64,000 nt of DNA from Edolisoma coerulescens. Its lineage: Eukaryota; Chordata; Aves; Passeriformes; Campephagidae. Made by a program: the position numbers and the translations under genes. A model generated the notes under the pieces. It ran no database searches and had not been told where the DNA came from. It saw nothing but the letters and a program-made list of their open reading frames with translations. The stretch is from the NCBI GenBank assembly GCA_013397115.1, contig VWZW01002585.1, forward strand, positions 4,030,583-4,094,582. Reading direction: 5' to 3'. This document shows, one piece after another, positions 1 through 9,893 of this stretch (position 1 is the stretch's first letter; each line of letters starts with the position of its first letter).

Positions 1-1440
1 CCCGCTCACAGCTCGCGTTCCGGCGCTGCCAGACCCCGCAGCCGGGCCCGGCGAGCGCCGAGGGCGGCGGGCACCCCAGCCCCGGCCGGTGGGCGCCGGG
101 CCAGCCTGGACTGCCCTCCGTGCCCGGGGTCGGCCCTCCGCCTCTACTAACGCTCGACAAACACGTACAAGACCATAAACGGCGCTTAAACTGCTGCGAT
201 TGTTCGCCCTGTGTATTTGGTTTGTTCGGCGGGGTCCTGCAAAGGAAAATGACCGTGGCGACGGCAGGGGCCCCGCCGCCGGGCGGGGAGGGACGGGCCC
301 ACGGCCCCGGGGCCGCGAGGAGGGGGGCCCCCAGTCCTGCCCGGCCGGGCAGCCGCATCCGAGTAGGGGTGAAGGATGCGGCACCATGGCGGGGGAGCTG
401 GGGGGGAGAACGGGCTCCCCTCGCTGACCTCCGCCCCCCGCGGGAAGGGGCCCGGGCCGATCAGCGGGGATGGGGTTGCCCCCACTGCTCTCCCCTCTTC
501 GATCCCGCTCTGCTCGCGGCTGGCGAGGCCGACAGGCTTTGTGTGGCCGTGCTGCTGCGCTCAGCGCGGCCCGTCCCCAGGCCACGCCGCGGGGCTGCGG
601 CCGCGGGCACGGGGCTGGCGTGGGGTGCAAAGTCCGGCCGCCGGCGGCCGCAGCCGTTCTTGGGCGAGCTGCAGGAAGCTGCACCCCTTGGGAGCGCGGC
701 TTATCAGGAAGTTACTGGGCATCATCTGTTGATTAACCAATGTCTTCCAGTGGGCACCGAGAGCAGGAGATAAGGGCCGGCAATGATTGACCAGGCGGAC
801 TCCCCGGCTGCCCGGGGCAGCGGGGCCGCAGCAGCCCCCTCCCGCCCCTCCGGCTGCGGGCAGGGCTCCGGGGGTTGAGCCCCCAGCCTGCCTCCTCCTC
901 CTCCTCCGAAAATACATCCCAACAGAGGAAAAAAAAATTCCAAAGTGATTTCTCAGTCTTCTCTTTCCTCCTCTGTCTGGCACTTGTGATCATTAGCACT
1001 GAAAGCTGTTAATGTCTTGTCTCACAGCTCCCCCTTTAGTCTCTCTGCTCTCCCTGTCTCGCGTTCAAAGCCAGATCAATAGCAGGCTCTTTCTAACCTT
1101 GACCTATCCCTCGACCTGCCTCCATCTGCAGCTGGCCCCGCGCTTCTGTCTCTCCCCCACCCGCCGCAGCAGCCCCTTGAGAGGGCCCAGGGTCCCCGGG
1201 GGCTGCCCGGGCGACGGCGGCCCCGGCATCGCCCCGCTTTGTCCCGGTCTGCGCGGCCGTGCTGGGCGCTCGCCGCCGGCAAAGGGGGCTGAGCCCCCCC
1301 AGGCCTCAGCTCTGCTGTCCTGGGGCTGCGGCTCAGCTCCGGCCTCCGCCACCGGCCTGCGAACTTGGGGCCGCAGCTCCCCGCGACAACAACAAAACAC
1401 CCAAAACCCCCCACAAAAATATCACCAAAAGAAAAAAAAA
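1..1440. promoter_or_regulatory. CpG island, truncated by the left window edge
   Basis: The first ~640 bases are very GC-rich with CpG dinucleotides in nearly every line. CpG density stays raised, more patchily, to about 1390 and then drops abruptly into A-rich sequence from ~1395. This is the strongest compositional feature of the window and unlike almost all the DNA that follows. In birds such islands usually mark promoters of housekeeping or developmental genes, so a transcription start at or left of position 1 is plausible. No TATA box or initiation site can be fixed, and the frames inside translate to low-complexity Pro/Gly/Arg/Ala. A less GC-rich stretch at about 144-255, containing CCATAAAC-type and TTTGGTTTG-type words, interrupts the island and may be a separate constrained element. 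Orientation is unknown. Confidence 0.75.
690..1135. promoter_or_regulatory. Transcription-factor motif cluster on the island's right shoulder
   Basis: The island grades here into mixed-composition sequence with closely packed recognisable motifs. These are a GATA-type TTATC at 701-705 overlapping an ETS-type AGGAAG at 706-711, GATTAACCAAT (with a CCAAT box) at 731-741, AGATAA at 768-773, a TALE-type TGATTGAC at 784-791, a nuclear-receptor half site TTGACCT at 1099-1105, and E-boxes CATCTG and CAGCTG at 1123-1134. Individual short motifs are expected by chance; their spacing next to a CpG island is what suggests proximal enhancer or promoter function. This is inference: neither conservation nor occupancy can be seen here. 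Confidence 0.35.
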
Positions 1441-1750
1441 AAGCCCAAGCAAAATGGGAGCATAATCCGCAAGAAGAAAACAAGCTTTTTGCTAGCTTTA
1501 GAAGTACTATGGTCCCTTGTTTTAAATTAGGGGAGAGAAAGCACTCTCTTGCACTAAATATCTTGTGTTAAGATAATAATCTTTTCTGTCTTCGTAATAT
1601 ATAGGGGCTTTGAGGAGTTCTCATACAGAAACACCGTCCTTAACGTAGGGAAAAATAAGCTCATCTGATGTCAAATATTCCATTTTATCCTATATACAAC
1701 AAGGCATGCTGAGTCAAGAACTCTAAGCACACATGCTCAGCTTCTGGGTT

Positions 1751-1784
1751 TCTCTTTTTTTTTCTTTTCTTTTTCTTTTTTTTT
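1751..1784. repeat. Polypyrimidine (T/C) tract
   Basis: Thirty-four consecutive pyrimidines, mostly T with isolated C. It lacks a following AG close enough to act as an obvious splice acceptor for any recognised exon, so it is called low-complexity sequence. Confidence 0.8.
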
Positions 1785-2069
1785 AATCGTGCAGTGTCTT
1801 TAGCTAAAATTTGGCACGGATATAGATGCATAAATAACAGCAGCTTCAGTGTAAAGAGGAAGTTCCAATATCATCATGGAGGATAAGCTTGATGTGCCAC
1901 TTGGACATATTTCGAATGCATTTCCACTTTCTCCCCATTTGGTCAAGTAACTTTTCAGTGGAAGAAAAATTGTAGCTGCAGGTTCTGTGTGATGTGATTT
2001 TGGTTTCTCCTCAGTTTTAACTTGAAAGCTTCTGCTAAGTTAGAAGTAAATTGGTTTTGATACAGGTCT

Positions 2070-2135
2070 GGGAGTTGGGGTGGGGTGGGGGAAGAGAAGA
2101 GAGGGAGGGAGGGAGAGGGAAGGAAGGAAGGAAGG
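2070..2135 (+). repeat. G-quadruplex-type motif running into a 49-nt pure-purine tract
   Basis: From 2070 there are four G-runs of 3, 4, 4 and 5 separated by loops of 4, 1 and 1 bases, matching the usual G-quadruplex pattern with very short loops. From 2087 to 2135 every base is a purine, including GGGA and GGAA repeat units. Long purine tracts of this kind can adopt triplex (H-DNA) forms. The tract is probably a microsatellite by origin; structure formation is inferred from the pattern only. Confidence 0.7.
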
Positions 2136-2239
2136 TAGGTTTGAGACAATCTTGACATAAATGAGGCTGCTGTCCTCATTCTCTTTGAATCTTTAAATGT
2201 TGCTGCTTGGGAGGGGAAGAAAAAGAAAATAAACACAGG

Positions 2240-2560
2240 GCGTTGATCTGTTTGGCTTAGTTAGCCGCTCCACCTTGTGAAACGGCACAGAAACACAGGA
2301 TCTAACCAGATCATATTTACATACATATTAATAAAGCTCCCGAGGTGGCAGTTCAGCCTTCACATACAGAGCAAGGATCTCTGCGAGTTCTCATTTTAGA
2401 CCCATAAAAACAGATAAAAAGAGGTCTTTTGGGCTTCCCTGAATATTTTTCTGCAGTGGTTTTATATCATTTCTGAAAATTACATAGTTAAGTGGCATCA
2501 AATTTCTGGGTGATATAATAACTCAAAATGTGTAATTTTTTTGTATCAAATCACTTTGCA
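2240..2560. promoter_or_regulatory. Candidate non-coding regulatory block
   Basis: A repeat-free interval of even composition with several AT-rich homeodomain and HMG-like words (for example ATTAATAAAG near 2327-2337 and CATAAAAACAGATAAAAAG near 2403-2421). It resembles conserved non-coding elements in texture, but nothing in it is diagnostic. Confidence 0.2.
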
Positions 2561-3100
2561 ACCATAAACAGAGCTTCAGAACCTCAATTAGAGGAATGAT
2601 TTGGTGGGGTTTTCATTTATAGCAAACAGTAAAATTGTTCTTGTTATCCATTCAAATATATATAAATTGCAACATTTATTCACTTGATTTTCTTTTCCAT
2701 GACACTGGTGTATTTGAGAATGCAGTGAAATGAAGGCTTAAGAGGATAACGTATTATCCCCTGCCCCATTCCCAAGACTTTTTGGAGTGAGGCAAAAGCG
2801 ATGAAGATTTTGCTGTGTTTTCAAGACATTTGGTGTCCCTTTATTTTTGGTGGCTGTGACTTGCTGATGTTTCTCAGAGTGAATTTAGAAAATGAGATTT
2901 TTCTCAACATTTGCATTCTAAACCTTCCTTGGAGTCCCTTCCTCAGTCAGTGGTCTGTGAGTTCTTTTGCTGGGGTTTTTTTTTGTGGTATTTTTTTCAA
3001 TTCACACAGAGTCCGTCATTTTTCTAACTCTTTCCAAGTGTTAAATGTACTAGATAGATAACAGTTGAAATGCTGGGGCTGAGTTTTCCCCCACACCTAT
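2560..3100. other. Unassigned AT-rich DNA
   Basis: AT-rich, no repeats of recognised family, no supported coding sequence. The frame at 2801-3061 has a hydrophobic low-information translation and no supporting splice or family signal. Confidence 0.5.
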
Positions 3101-3104
3101 TTTC

Positions 3105-3168
3105 AATAAAACTCGACAAAAGGAAAACAACACCACATCTCAAAAAAAAAAAAAAAACACCCAAAATA

Positions 3169-3195
<27 letters not shown>
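3105..3195 (+). repeat. A-rich tract with an upstream AATAAA; possible retroposed 3' tail
   Basis: AATAAA lies at 3105-3110, followed 32 bases later by a 16-nt A-run (3142-3157), a short interruption, and a 28-nt A-run (3168-3195). A polyadenylation signal followed by a long A-tract is the signature of a retroposed transcript end. However, no recognisable parent sequence lies upstream, and A-rich simple repeats arise without retroposition. Confidence 0.35.
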
Positions 3196-3199
<4 letters not shown>

Positions 3200-5090
3200 C
3201 AAAAACCCCCATGGAACCAGCAAGCCAGAAGAGAAGAAAAGCACTGTTTTAATTTTGAGGCATTTTTAAAATCACACAAAATGCAAGATCAGTCTGTGTT
3301 TTCCTTCTTTTGAGCTTCAGACTTTCTGACAGTAGAGATCCAGTTGTGTCCCCACTGAAACCACTTGCAGGACCTCAGTGATTGCAGTGGGAGCCAAATC
3401 TGCCCCTACATTTGTAACTTGAGAGTCCTACTAAAAGATAACAGTTCTGTCCAGCACCTTCTCTCATCCTGCAAAGGACCTCCTGCACCTGTGTGCACAT
3501 GCTGACAGGCAAAGGTAGAGGGGAACATGCTTTACAAGCATCCAACACAAAAAGGAGTCAAGCATCCCATCTGCTACATTTACTCCATCCCACTATGAAT
3601 GCCATTTGTGCATCCACACAGCACCCGCTTTAGGACAAAAAAAAAAATTTGAAGGAAGATGGGCAAAACCTGCTGTTGCTGGGGAGGCTTTTTTAAAAAA
3701 AGCTGGCACATCTTTTCTAACGACTTCAATCCAAGGATTTTTTGTGCCTTTGGAAAACAAATGCCATCATTGCTTGGTGCAGTAAGCTAAGTTTTGTGAA
3801 ACAGCACTAAATTCATCCAAAAAAAAAAAAAATCCCTGAAAACCTCACAGAAATTGAGGGCTATTTTTGCCAGAAGAAGTACTTTTAAAACTTGGTCCAT
3901 TATGGAAATGCATAACATAGTCTTGCACGGGAGATTCACGTGCAAGTTGGCTGGCATGTGGTGGGGACAAAGAACCCCTCCTCCCTCCGCAGGTGTTCCT
4001 CAAAACTTACACAAGCTGAAATTTGGGACTGAGACAGCTCTCCTCTGCTTTCAAGTGCAAGTTTCAACCAATTTCTTCTCTTTCCCTCCTCAGATGATTT
4101 TAAGAGGATTTGAAATCTTTAGATTGTTTAAAATAACAAAGGCCTCTAAGCTCTGAATGTTGCAATGAAATCTTCAGCTTGAACTCATGACAGAAACATT
4201 CCAGTCTGTCTCTTGTGAATCATGAAAATCCAAATCTGAACATCAGAAGAGAGCGGCAACTCATTCATTCTTGTTCTTTTTCTCTCTCTACCTTCTTCCT
4301 ACCTTATTTTATTTAAATAGGGTATGTCCATAGTAAATTAGCACCGTTGTTATTATTATTTTTACTATTTTGACTTGCACAACGGAACTCAAACAGGGAA
4401 ATTCATCAGTTTCTAGGTTCAGTATCAGCCTCTGCAGTTTCATTATTCCTGTTGACAATTACGGATGGCAGAAGTGTGGATGCCTGGCCAGGGAGTGCTT
4501 GTATATTGCACCCAAATTACACATTCGTGTTCATAAAGAGTGGAGCAAAGTATGAATGTTAGCGTCATTGCTCGTGTCTCAGGCAACTACTCACATCTTA
4601 ATTGAAAATGATCAAATAACAGTATTCCCTTCGACAAACAAATGGCAATGTCTTGCCACGCTCATTGAGGACGGTTGAGCTGGAAAGCCAGGGGCAACAG
4701 CTGGCGTTGGCTGTAACACACTGAGAACACAAGTGTGCACACACACACATGCTCCAGCCCTAGGATGTGCTCCCTTCCAGCTCAGTTCCTTCCAGGATGC
4801 TGCTCCTGACTCCAGGATCGTGCTTCCCGCTCTCCCAGTTGCGATTTCACCTTCTCCCCGTGCACCTCACTTCCGGCTTCTGCACGTGAGCTGCAGGTCA
4901 GTGCCACAAAGTCAGATCAACTCTTTCTCTCACTTCCACTGCTGCTTTGAAAGGTAATTTAGGATGCTCAGGACACCTCAGTGCTGGGTGGGCCAGAGGT
5001 TTGATAGCGTCCTAGTCAAAGGCCGCCGAGAAGCGGAGCACGTACAGAGCAGCAAATGAAGTCTTCTCTGAGCCAACTGTTCCACCTGGA
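3200..5090. other. Unassigned DNA with one weak ancient-repeat similarity
   Basis: Mixed-composition non-coding DNA. Around 3340-3405 the words 'cagtgggagccaaatctgcc' resemble an old interspersed repeat seen widely in sauropsid genomes, but the match is short. 4540-4700 is repeat-free with several retained CpGs (for example AGCGTCATTGCTCGTG) and could be constrained. No gene is supported. Confidence 0.4.
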
Positions 5091-5480
5091 CCCCACTACA
5101 AATTATTGTTTTCAATTACCACCTGTGTACTCCTTCCCATGCAACTTATTGATGTAAAATTACAACAACACTGGTATAAATAAGTTATGCTGTGGTTGTA
5201 AAATGGAAGAAATTTTGTTGTAGCAATTATGTTCAGCAAGATGACAAAATAAATTTCCAGTGCTGTGCTTGCAGTAACCTGGGGAATTTAAACCTCATAA
5301 TTTCCATTCATTTCAGATAATTTGGAGTAATTTCTATATGTAATAACTTTGTAATGAAAAACACAGCGGTACTGAAGTGATTTCAACTCTTTTTTTTTTC
5401 CTATGGTATACATGGCACAAAATAAATAATAAAAATAATATTTCCTTTTTGTATGTGTTCGGTAATTCTTTCAGCAAAAT
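5090..5480. promoter_or_regulatory. Candidate non-coding regulatory block
   Basis: AT-rich, repeat-free sequence with an ATTGTT SOX-type word at 5105-5110, a CACCTG E-box at 5120-5125 and several AATTA homeodomain cores. The motif load is only moderately above background for AT-rich DNA. No coding potential is seen. Confidence 0.22.
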
Positions 5481-6178
5481 CATAAACTAATACCAGGACT
5501 AAATCTCTGTCCATGAAATGAAAAATAAATTGAGTTAAAGAAAGTGAAAAAGTATGAAAGGCCTTGGATGTTTTATTGTGACTTTATTAAATTGTATCAT
5601 CTCTATGCTCTATGGTATCCCCAGGGGTTACTGTTCTGGGGAAGGGCAGAGAGCTAGATAGATACATGTCCCTAGATCAAAAGCAGAGATGGTTGGAGGA
5701 AATTCATACAAAAGTGCTTAAATCAACCCCTTAATTTTTAAAATGGAAACTGGACGTAATAATAAAATAAAAAAAAAATATGAGAGAGGTGTGGTATGGT
5801 ACAGGACAAAAGGCACAAGTTGCTTTGGGGCACTGATTTTCATTAGTGTATTTGATGGTAAGTTACTTAGAGACTGTAAACATGTGTAATCACAGAATGC
5901 GTTCCAATACAAGGGAATAGCATTTAATTAAAGATAAGAAAGAGTACTGTACATCACTGAAAAGCTGTATCTGTGCCCTACTTACCATTGCAACACAAGG
6001 CTATTATTACACAGTAAACAAGAAATCATGTGCTCTGATTTGAGGAAAACAGTGAATTGCTTGGGAAAAATAATCATACAATACCAATAATGTTACCTTT
6101 GCATTTTTGTCTCCCATGCATCTCCAGGTAGTTTAAAAAGGTGTGTAATGATTGAAATGCTTGTCCTAATAATAAGCA
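5480..6178. other. Unassigned AT-rich DNA
   Basis: AT-rich intergenic or intronic sequence. No recognised repeat, RNA or coding feature. Confidence 0.5.
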
Positions 6179-6244
6179 AGAGGAGGCATAAAAGGTGTTC
6201 CTATAACCTTGAAAGGTCACCCAGCCAAGCTGTGGGACTGAAGC
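6178..6244 (-). mobile_element. MIR-like ancient SINE fragment
   Basis: Read on the given strand it follows the antisense of the MIR core and tail region: 'gaggca...' then 'ccttgaaaggtcacccagc' then 'gtgggactgaag', in the order and spacing of the MIR antisense (gaggcacagag / gcccaaggtcacacagc / ggcagagctgggat). MIR elements are tRNA-derived SINEs that were mobile early in amniote history; in birds only short decayed pieces survive, as here. A second, weaker stretch at about 6385-6480 may be part of a related relic. The strand is inferred from this comparison with the remembered consensus. Confidence 0.45.
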
Positions 6245-9200
6245 AAAAATGCAAGATTGCCAGGCTGAAAAACAGTTCTCTTAACTGCTAAAAACCCACC
6301 TCCCAACAGCACCTCTCTTTCTCTTTTTAAACAACAGCAATATTAAAATGTCATGTGATTAGTCTTGAGCTGTACAAGAAGAGGGTCAGTTTGAGTAAAT
6401 TCCCCCAGTGTCATACAGGGATGGTACTCAAGGTTTGCACCTGCACACCCTTGAATTTGCTGGGTGAGTGCTCCTTACCCGTGGCCTGTGCTGTAACCCT
6501 GCCTGAAGGCTGCCTGAAGATAACATGGAATGCAAGAGGACTGAAGGTTTATGACAGCCCACCGGAAATGTTGTCTGGAGATCTTACAACAGCAGTGGTG
6601 GGTAACCAAAACTACAGTCTGCTCAGAGGGGAGGAAGGAAAAAGGCTAGAAAAGTCTAGAAAATTCTCTGATTTTGAAAGGAGACATCAAACCACAGGAA
6701 AACAATGCACAGATTCTCAATTTGGGGCTTGCCTGATACTGAAACCAGTGGTCATTAGGTACCTAAATAATTCTTGAGACTACTGCCAGTTTGATCAAGT
6801 CAGGATTTGTCATACAACCCTTTATGTCCCAGGTCACCAGAAGATGCAGGTCCAGAGGCCATACTCCAGCAGATACTTTGGACAATTTAGATCTAGAAAC
6901 ACAAGAGAAAATATAAGGGAAGTAAAAGTCAGCCACAGTACAACAGCACACCGCAGTTGGCACCAAGGTTTTAAAAATACAGATCCCATCCCCAACCTTC
7001 ACACTAAAGAAATGGAAATGGAAACAAAGTTCTAAAAGCTAGAAGCAGGTAGAGGTCAACAGCAACATGTAGTGGCAGGGAGCTAAAAAACTCTGATCCC
7101 TTCATCAAAAGCAGCCTCAAAAGCAAGGACCGAAATAGAACCTACTCGTGGTCACAAAGTTGAGGGGCTGCATTTGAATAGTGGCTCCCGTGTCACTGTA
7201 TCTTTGTGTAATGATGTTGCAGCTACTGAGAAGAGGGAGCTCTGCTGCTGCTTGGAGCCTCCACAGCAAAGCCCAGGAATGTTTTTGAAATCTATTTTTC
7301 AAACATATATATATATGTGTATATATATATATATACATATGCTCATTCTATCTTTTGTGAATTTTCTGATCCCCCTTCAGAATTACAGATAATTGCACTG
7401 CCTTCCACTAAATTGCTCAAGAATTCAAGAGATACTTTCCCAAGGAATATTTTTTAAGAGAACATGTTAATGCCTACGAGCAGAGCAAACAATCATCTAC
7501 CAAAGTACATATCTGAATTCTTCTGAGTCAGGTTAAGACAAATCTTTCCAAATGGCAATGGCCCTGCATATCAGCTGCCACTTGAAGCATGACCCCTCCT
7601 GAGCCATTCCTGATAGACAAGGTGTCATACATTGAATCTTAGCTGGGACAGGGCACAAGTGGATTTTATTTATTGTACTGAATATATGGAGATGAGATCA
7701 ACTTCTAAACTGAGATTTTTAAAAAAAAAGTCACTCCTTTTTCTGTATTCAAATTTTAGTTGAGACACTGAGCTCAAACTGGCTATCCAGAAACAGAAGT
7801 ATACTGATAGGGGAAAGGAAAGAGATGAAGATAAAAGCAGGTGTCATTTTAAGCATATTAGTAAGTCCTCTTGCTTTTCAGATTATTCATGTGTTTGCAG
7901 AACCAGGGCCTTAGACTAAAGTACACCTAAGGCCATGTTTGCCTGCATGCACAGCGATGAGCACACTACCAGCGTTTGCCATGCAAAGGAGCACATCGAA
8001 TAAGGATAAAACTATGCCAACAAAATCCCCCTCACCCCATGCGCAAATTAAATTCATGATGAGCAGGCCTGAGGGAGGGAAGCAGCAGTGGAGGCCTGGC
8101 ATGCCATGTTAAACTGAATCTCCCTTCTGCCTACTCCTCCACCTCTTTCTTTTCCTCCTCCTCGCCATGTGGCATCCTACTCTCCTGCTGCTTGCCTGCT
8201 ACGCCTCTGCATCCCCTCCATGAAGCACCGCATGGTAGCAGAAGCAGCAGCAGGAGCACGCTGCCAGTCCCTGCCTAATCATCCCCACTGTGCCCTCCAG
8301 GAAGATCTGCTCACCCCCTCAGCCTCCTGCCCCACCCGACATCACACAACTACCTGGGGGAGCCAGGCACTAGCACCCAGCCAGGACACTCAGGCTCCTT
8401 CTGGACCCACAGCACTCAAGGACACAAGTGTCAGGCAGCTGAGAGATGTTCTGTCCGCTCGAAGCCCCCACCAAGGCGGTTGTTGCAGCCACACCTGCAA
8501 TACTTCAGGCAATCCAGAATCTCAAAACAGCCTCCATGGGGCACTTGGACCTGCTATCCCCTGTCCTTTGCAGCAATTCACTGGGATATTGAACTGCTCT
8601 GTGCCTTTTTCAGGATGAAACCTCACAGACTGACTTTTCAGGGCTGGTTTCACTGTGGTTAACTCTAAGCTGGTCACTCATAGCCATGGGTGTTGCTTTA
8701 TCATTCTCTATCAGAGCCACGTAGCTCAGGCAATTCCTAGTGGTGGTGGGTGTACTTTGCTGAACTTTGCCACACTTCCCTTTGACCACAGGGAAAGTCA
8801 GAGGAGGAGCCATGGGACTGGCAGGAGGGGAGACAGAGTGCTCTGGACCATAGGTACAGGCCAGCAGCACCCGTGACAATACTTTTACCACTGACAAACC
8901 AAGCCTTATCTCTGAACCAAAGTACAGCGTGTCTGTCGCTGCAGGCTGGAGATTGTTCTGAGGTGACCAACCCATGCAAATCAATTTACAGTTTCACCAT
9001 AATACATTCTGATGATGTTATAAGGACATAAAATATGAACGCAGCAAAACCAGTGGACCTAAAAGCCTCTGTGTACATCAGCTTTCTACAGACAAAAGCT
9101 GCAGATATTCCGATGCCTGCATATACACCCTCGTGGTGTTTGCAGAAGGGCTTTCAAACCCACTGAGGAGGGCTGGGCATGTCTGTGGGCTCTGCATAGG

Positions 9201-9850
9201 CAGCTTCTGCCTGCTGGCATCTGTGGTAGGCAAGCACTGCTCTTCCCATCTCAAGGCTGGACAGTCCTGCTAGAGATGCAGGGCTTGCCAGCTCAGCCAC
9301 ACACCCTTCCTGACCCAAACTGCAGAGACGTGAGACCTTACAAACTCAGCATAGCAGTGGGTTGGGTATCTCTTCATTGTGTGATGCAAACTTGCCCTAG
9401 AAGCTGTAGTCACAGCCTTGCTACTGTTTCGTTGCTGCCACCTTCAGATTTTATTAAGATTTGGATTTTTTTTGTGAAAAAAGTTCATAGTAAAAAAAAG
9501 AGCTTTTTCTAACAGCAGTGGGGAAAAAAATAAAAGAAAATTTAAATGTTCCAAAACCCCAAACTGTGCCAACCAAAAGGCTCAGTATTCCAGAGGGAAA
9601 AAAAAGGACAGTTGGCTAAACACAATAAAAGGAACTAAACCAGCAAATGTTTCTTCAGGCACATGCACAGTGCTCAGTCTTACCTCATGAATCCAGAGTG
9701 CCTGTGGTTACCATCTTGCTCCTCTCTATCAGCTTGGGCTTCTTCTGCTTTTGAGAGCATGAATCCTAAAATCATTCCCAGCTGGCCAGCGTGCACCAAG
9801 GCATAAATTTTCAGAGTTGGGGGTCTCTGGCTGACCAAAATCTCATCTTC
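6245..9850. other. Unassigned non-coding DNA
   Basis: Non-coding stretch with an alternating TA/TG tract at 7304-7342. The interval 8150-8900 is somewhat richer in C and CA/CT words and therefore has fewer stops on both strands, which accounts for the frames there. Their translations (Ser/Pro/His-rich) look like random sequence. No recognised repeat family or RNA. Confidence 0.5.
7304..7342. repeat. Alternating pyrimidine-purine (TA/TG)n microsatellite
   Basis: Thirty-nine bases of strictly alternating pyrimidine and purine, mostly TA with a central TGTG. Such tracts are polymorphic and can form cruciforms or Z-like DNA. Confidence 0.9.
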
Positions 9851-9852
9851 TG

Positions 9853-9893
9853 GGGCACAGCAATTCTGGGCACAGCAATTCCGAGCACAGCAA
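9853..9893 (+). repeat. 15-bp tandem repeat, 2.7 copies
   Basis: The unit GGGCACAGCAATTCT occurs at 9853-9867, again with one change at 9868-9882, and partially (GAGCACAGCAA) at 9883-9893. It is a small minisatellite with no visible function. Confidence 0.9.

Larger units (their letters stand above)
1395..2240. other. Non-coding AT-leaning DNA with simple-sequence tracts
   Basis: Composition changes at ~1395 to A-rich sequence (A-run near 1430-1442), followed by a T/C-only tract at 1751-1784 and a G-rich then purine-only stretch at 2070-2135. No coding region, RNA gene or recognised transposon is visible. Confidence 0.6.

Noticed and set aside
120..983. Overlapping long open frames in the CpG island
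   Set aside because: Open on both strands because GC-rich DNA has few stops; translations are Pro/Gly/Arg/Ala low-complexity with no known domain and no splice context.
3105..3195. Processed pseudogene
   Set aside because: AATAAA plus A-tract is present but no recognisable coding sequence lies upstream; kept only as a low-confidence tail.
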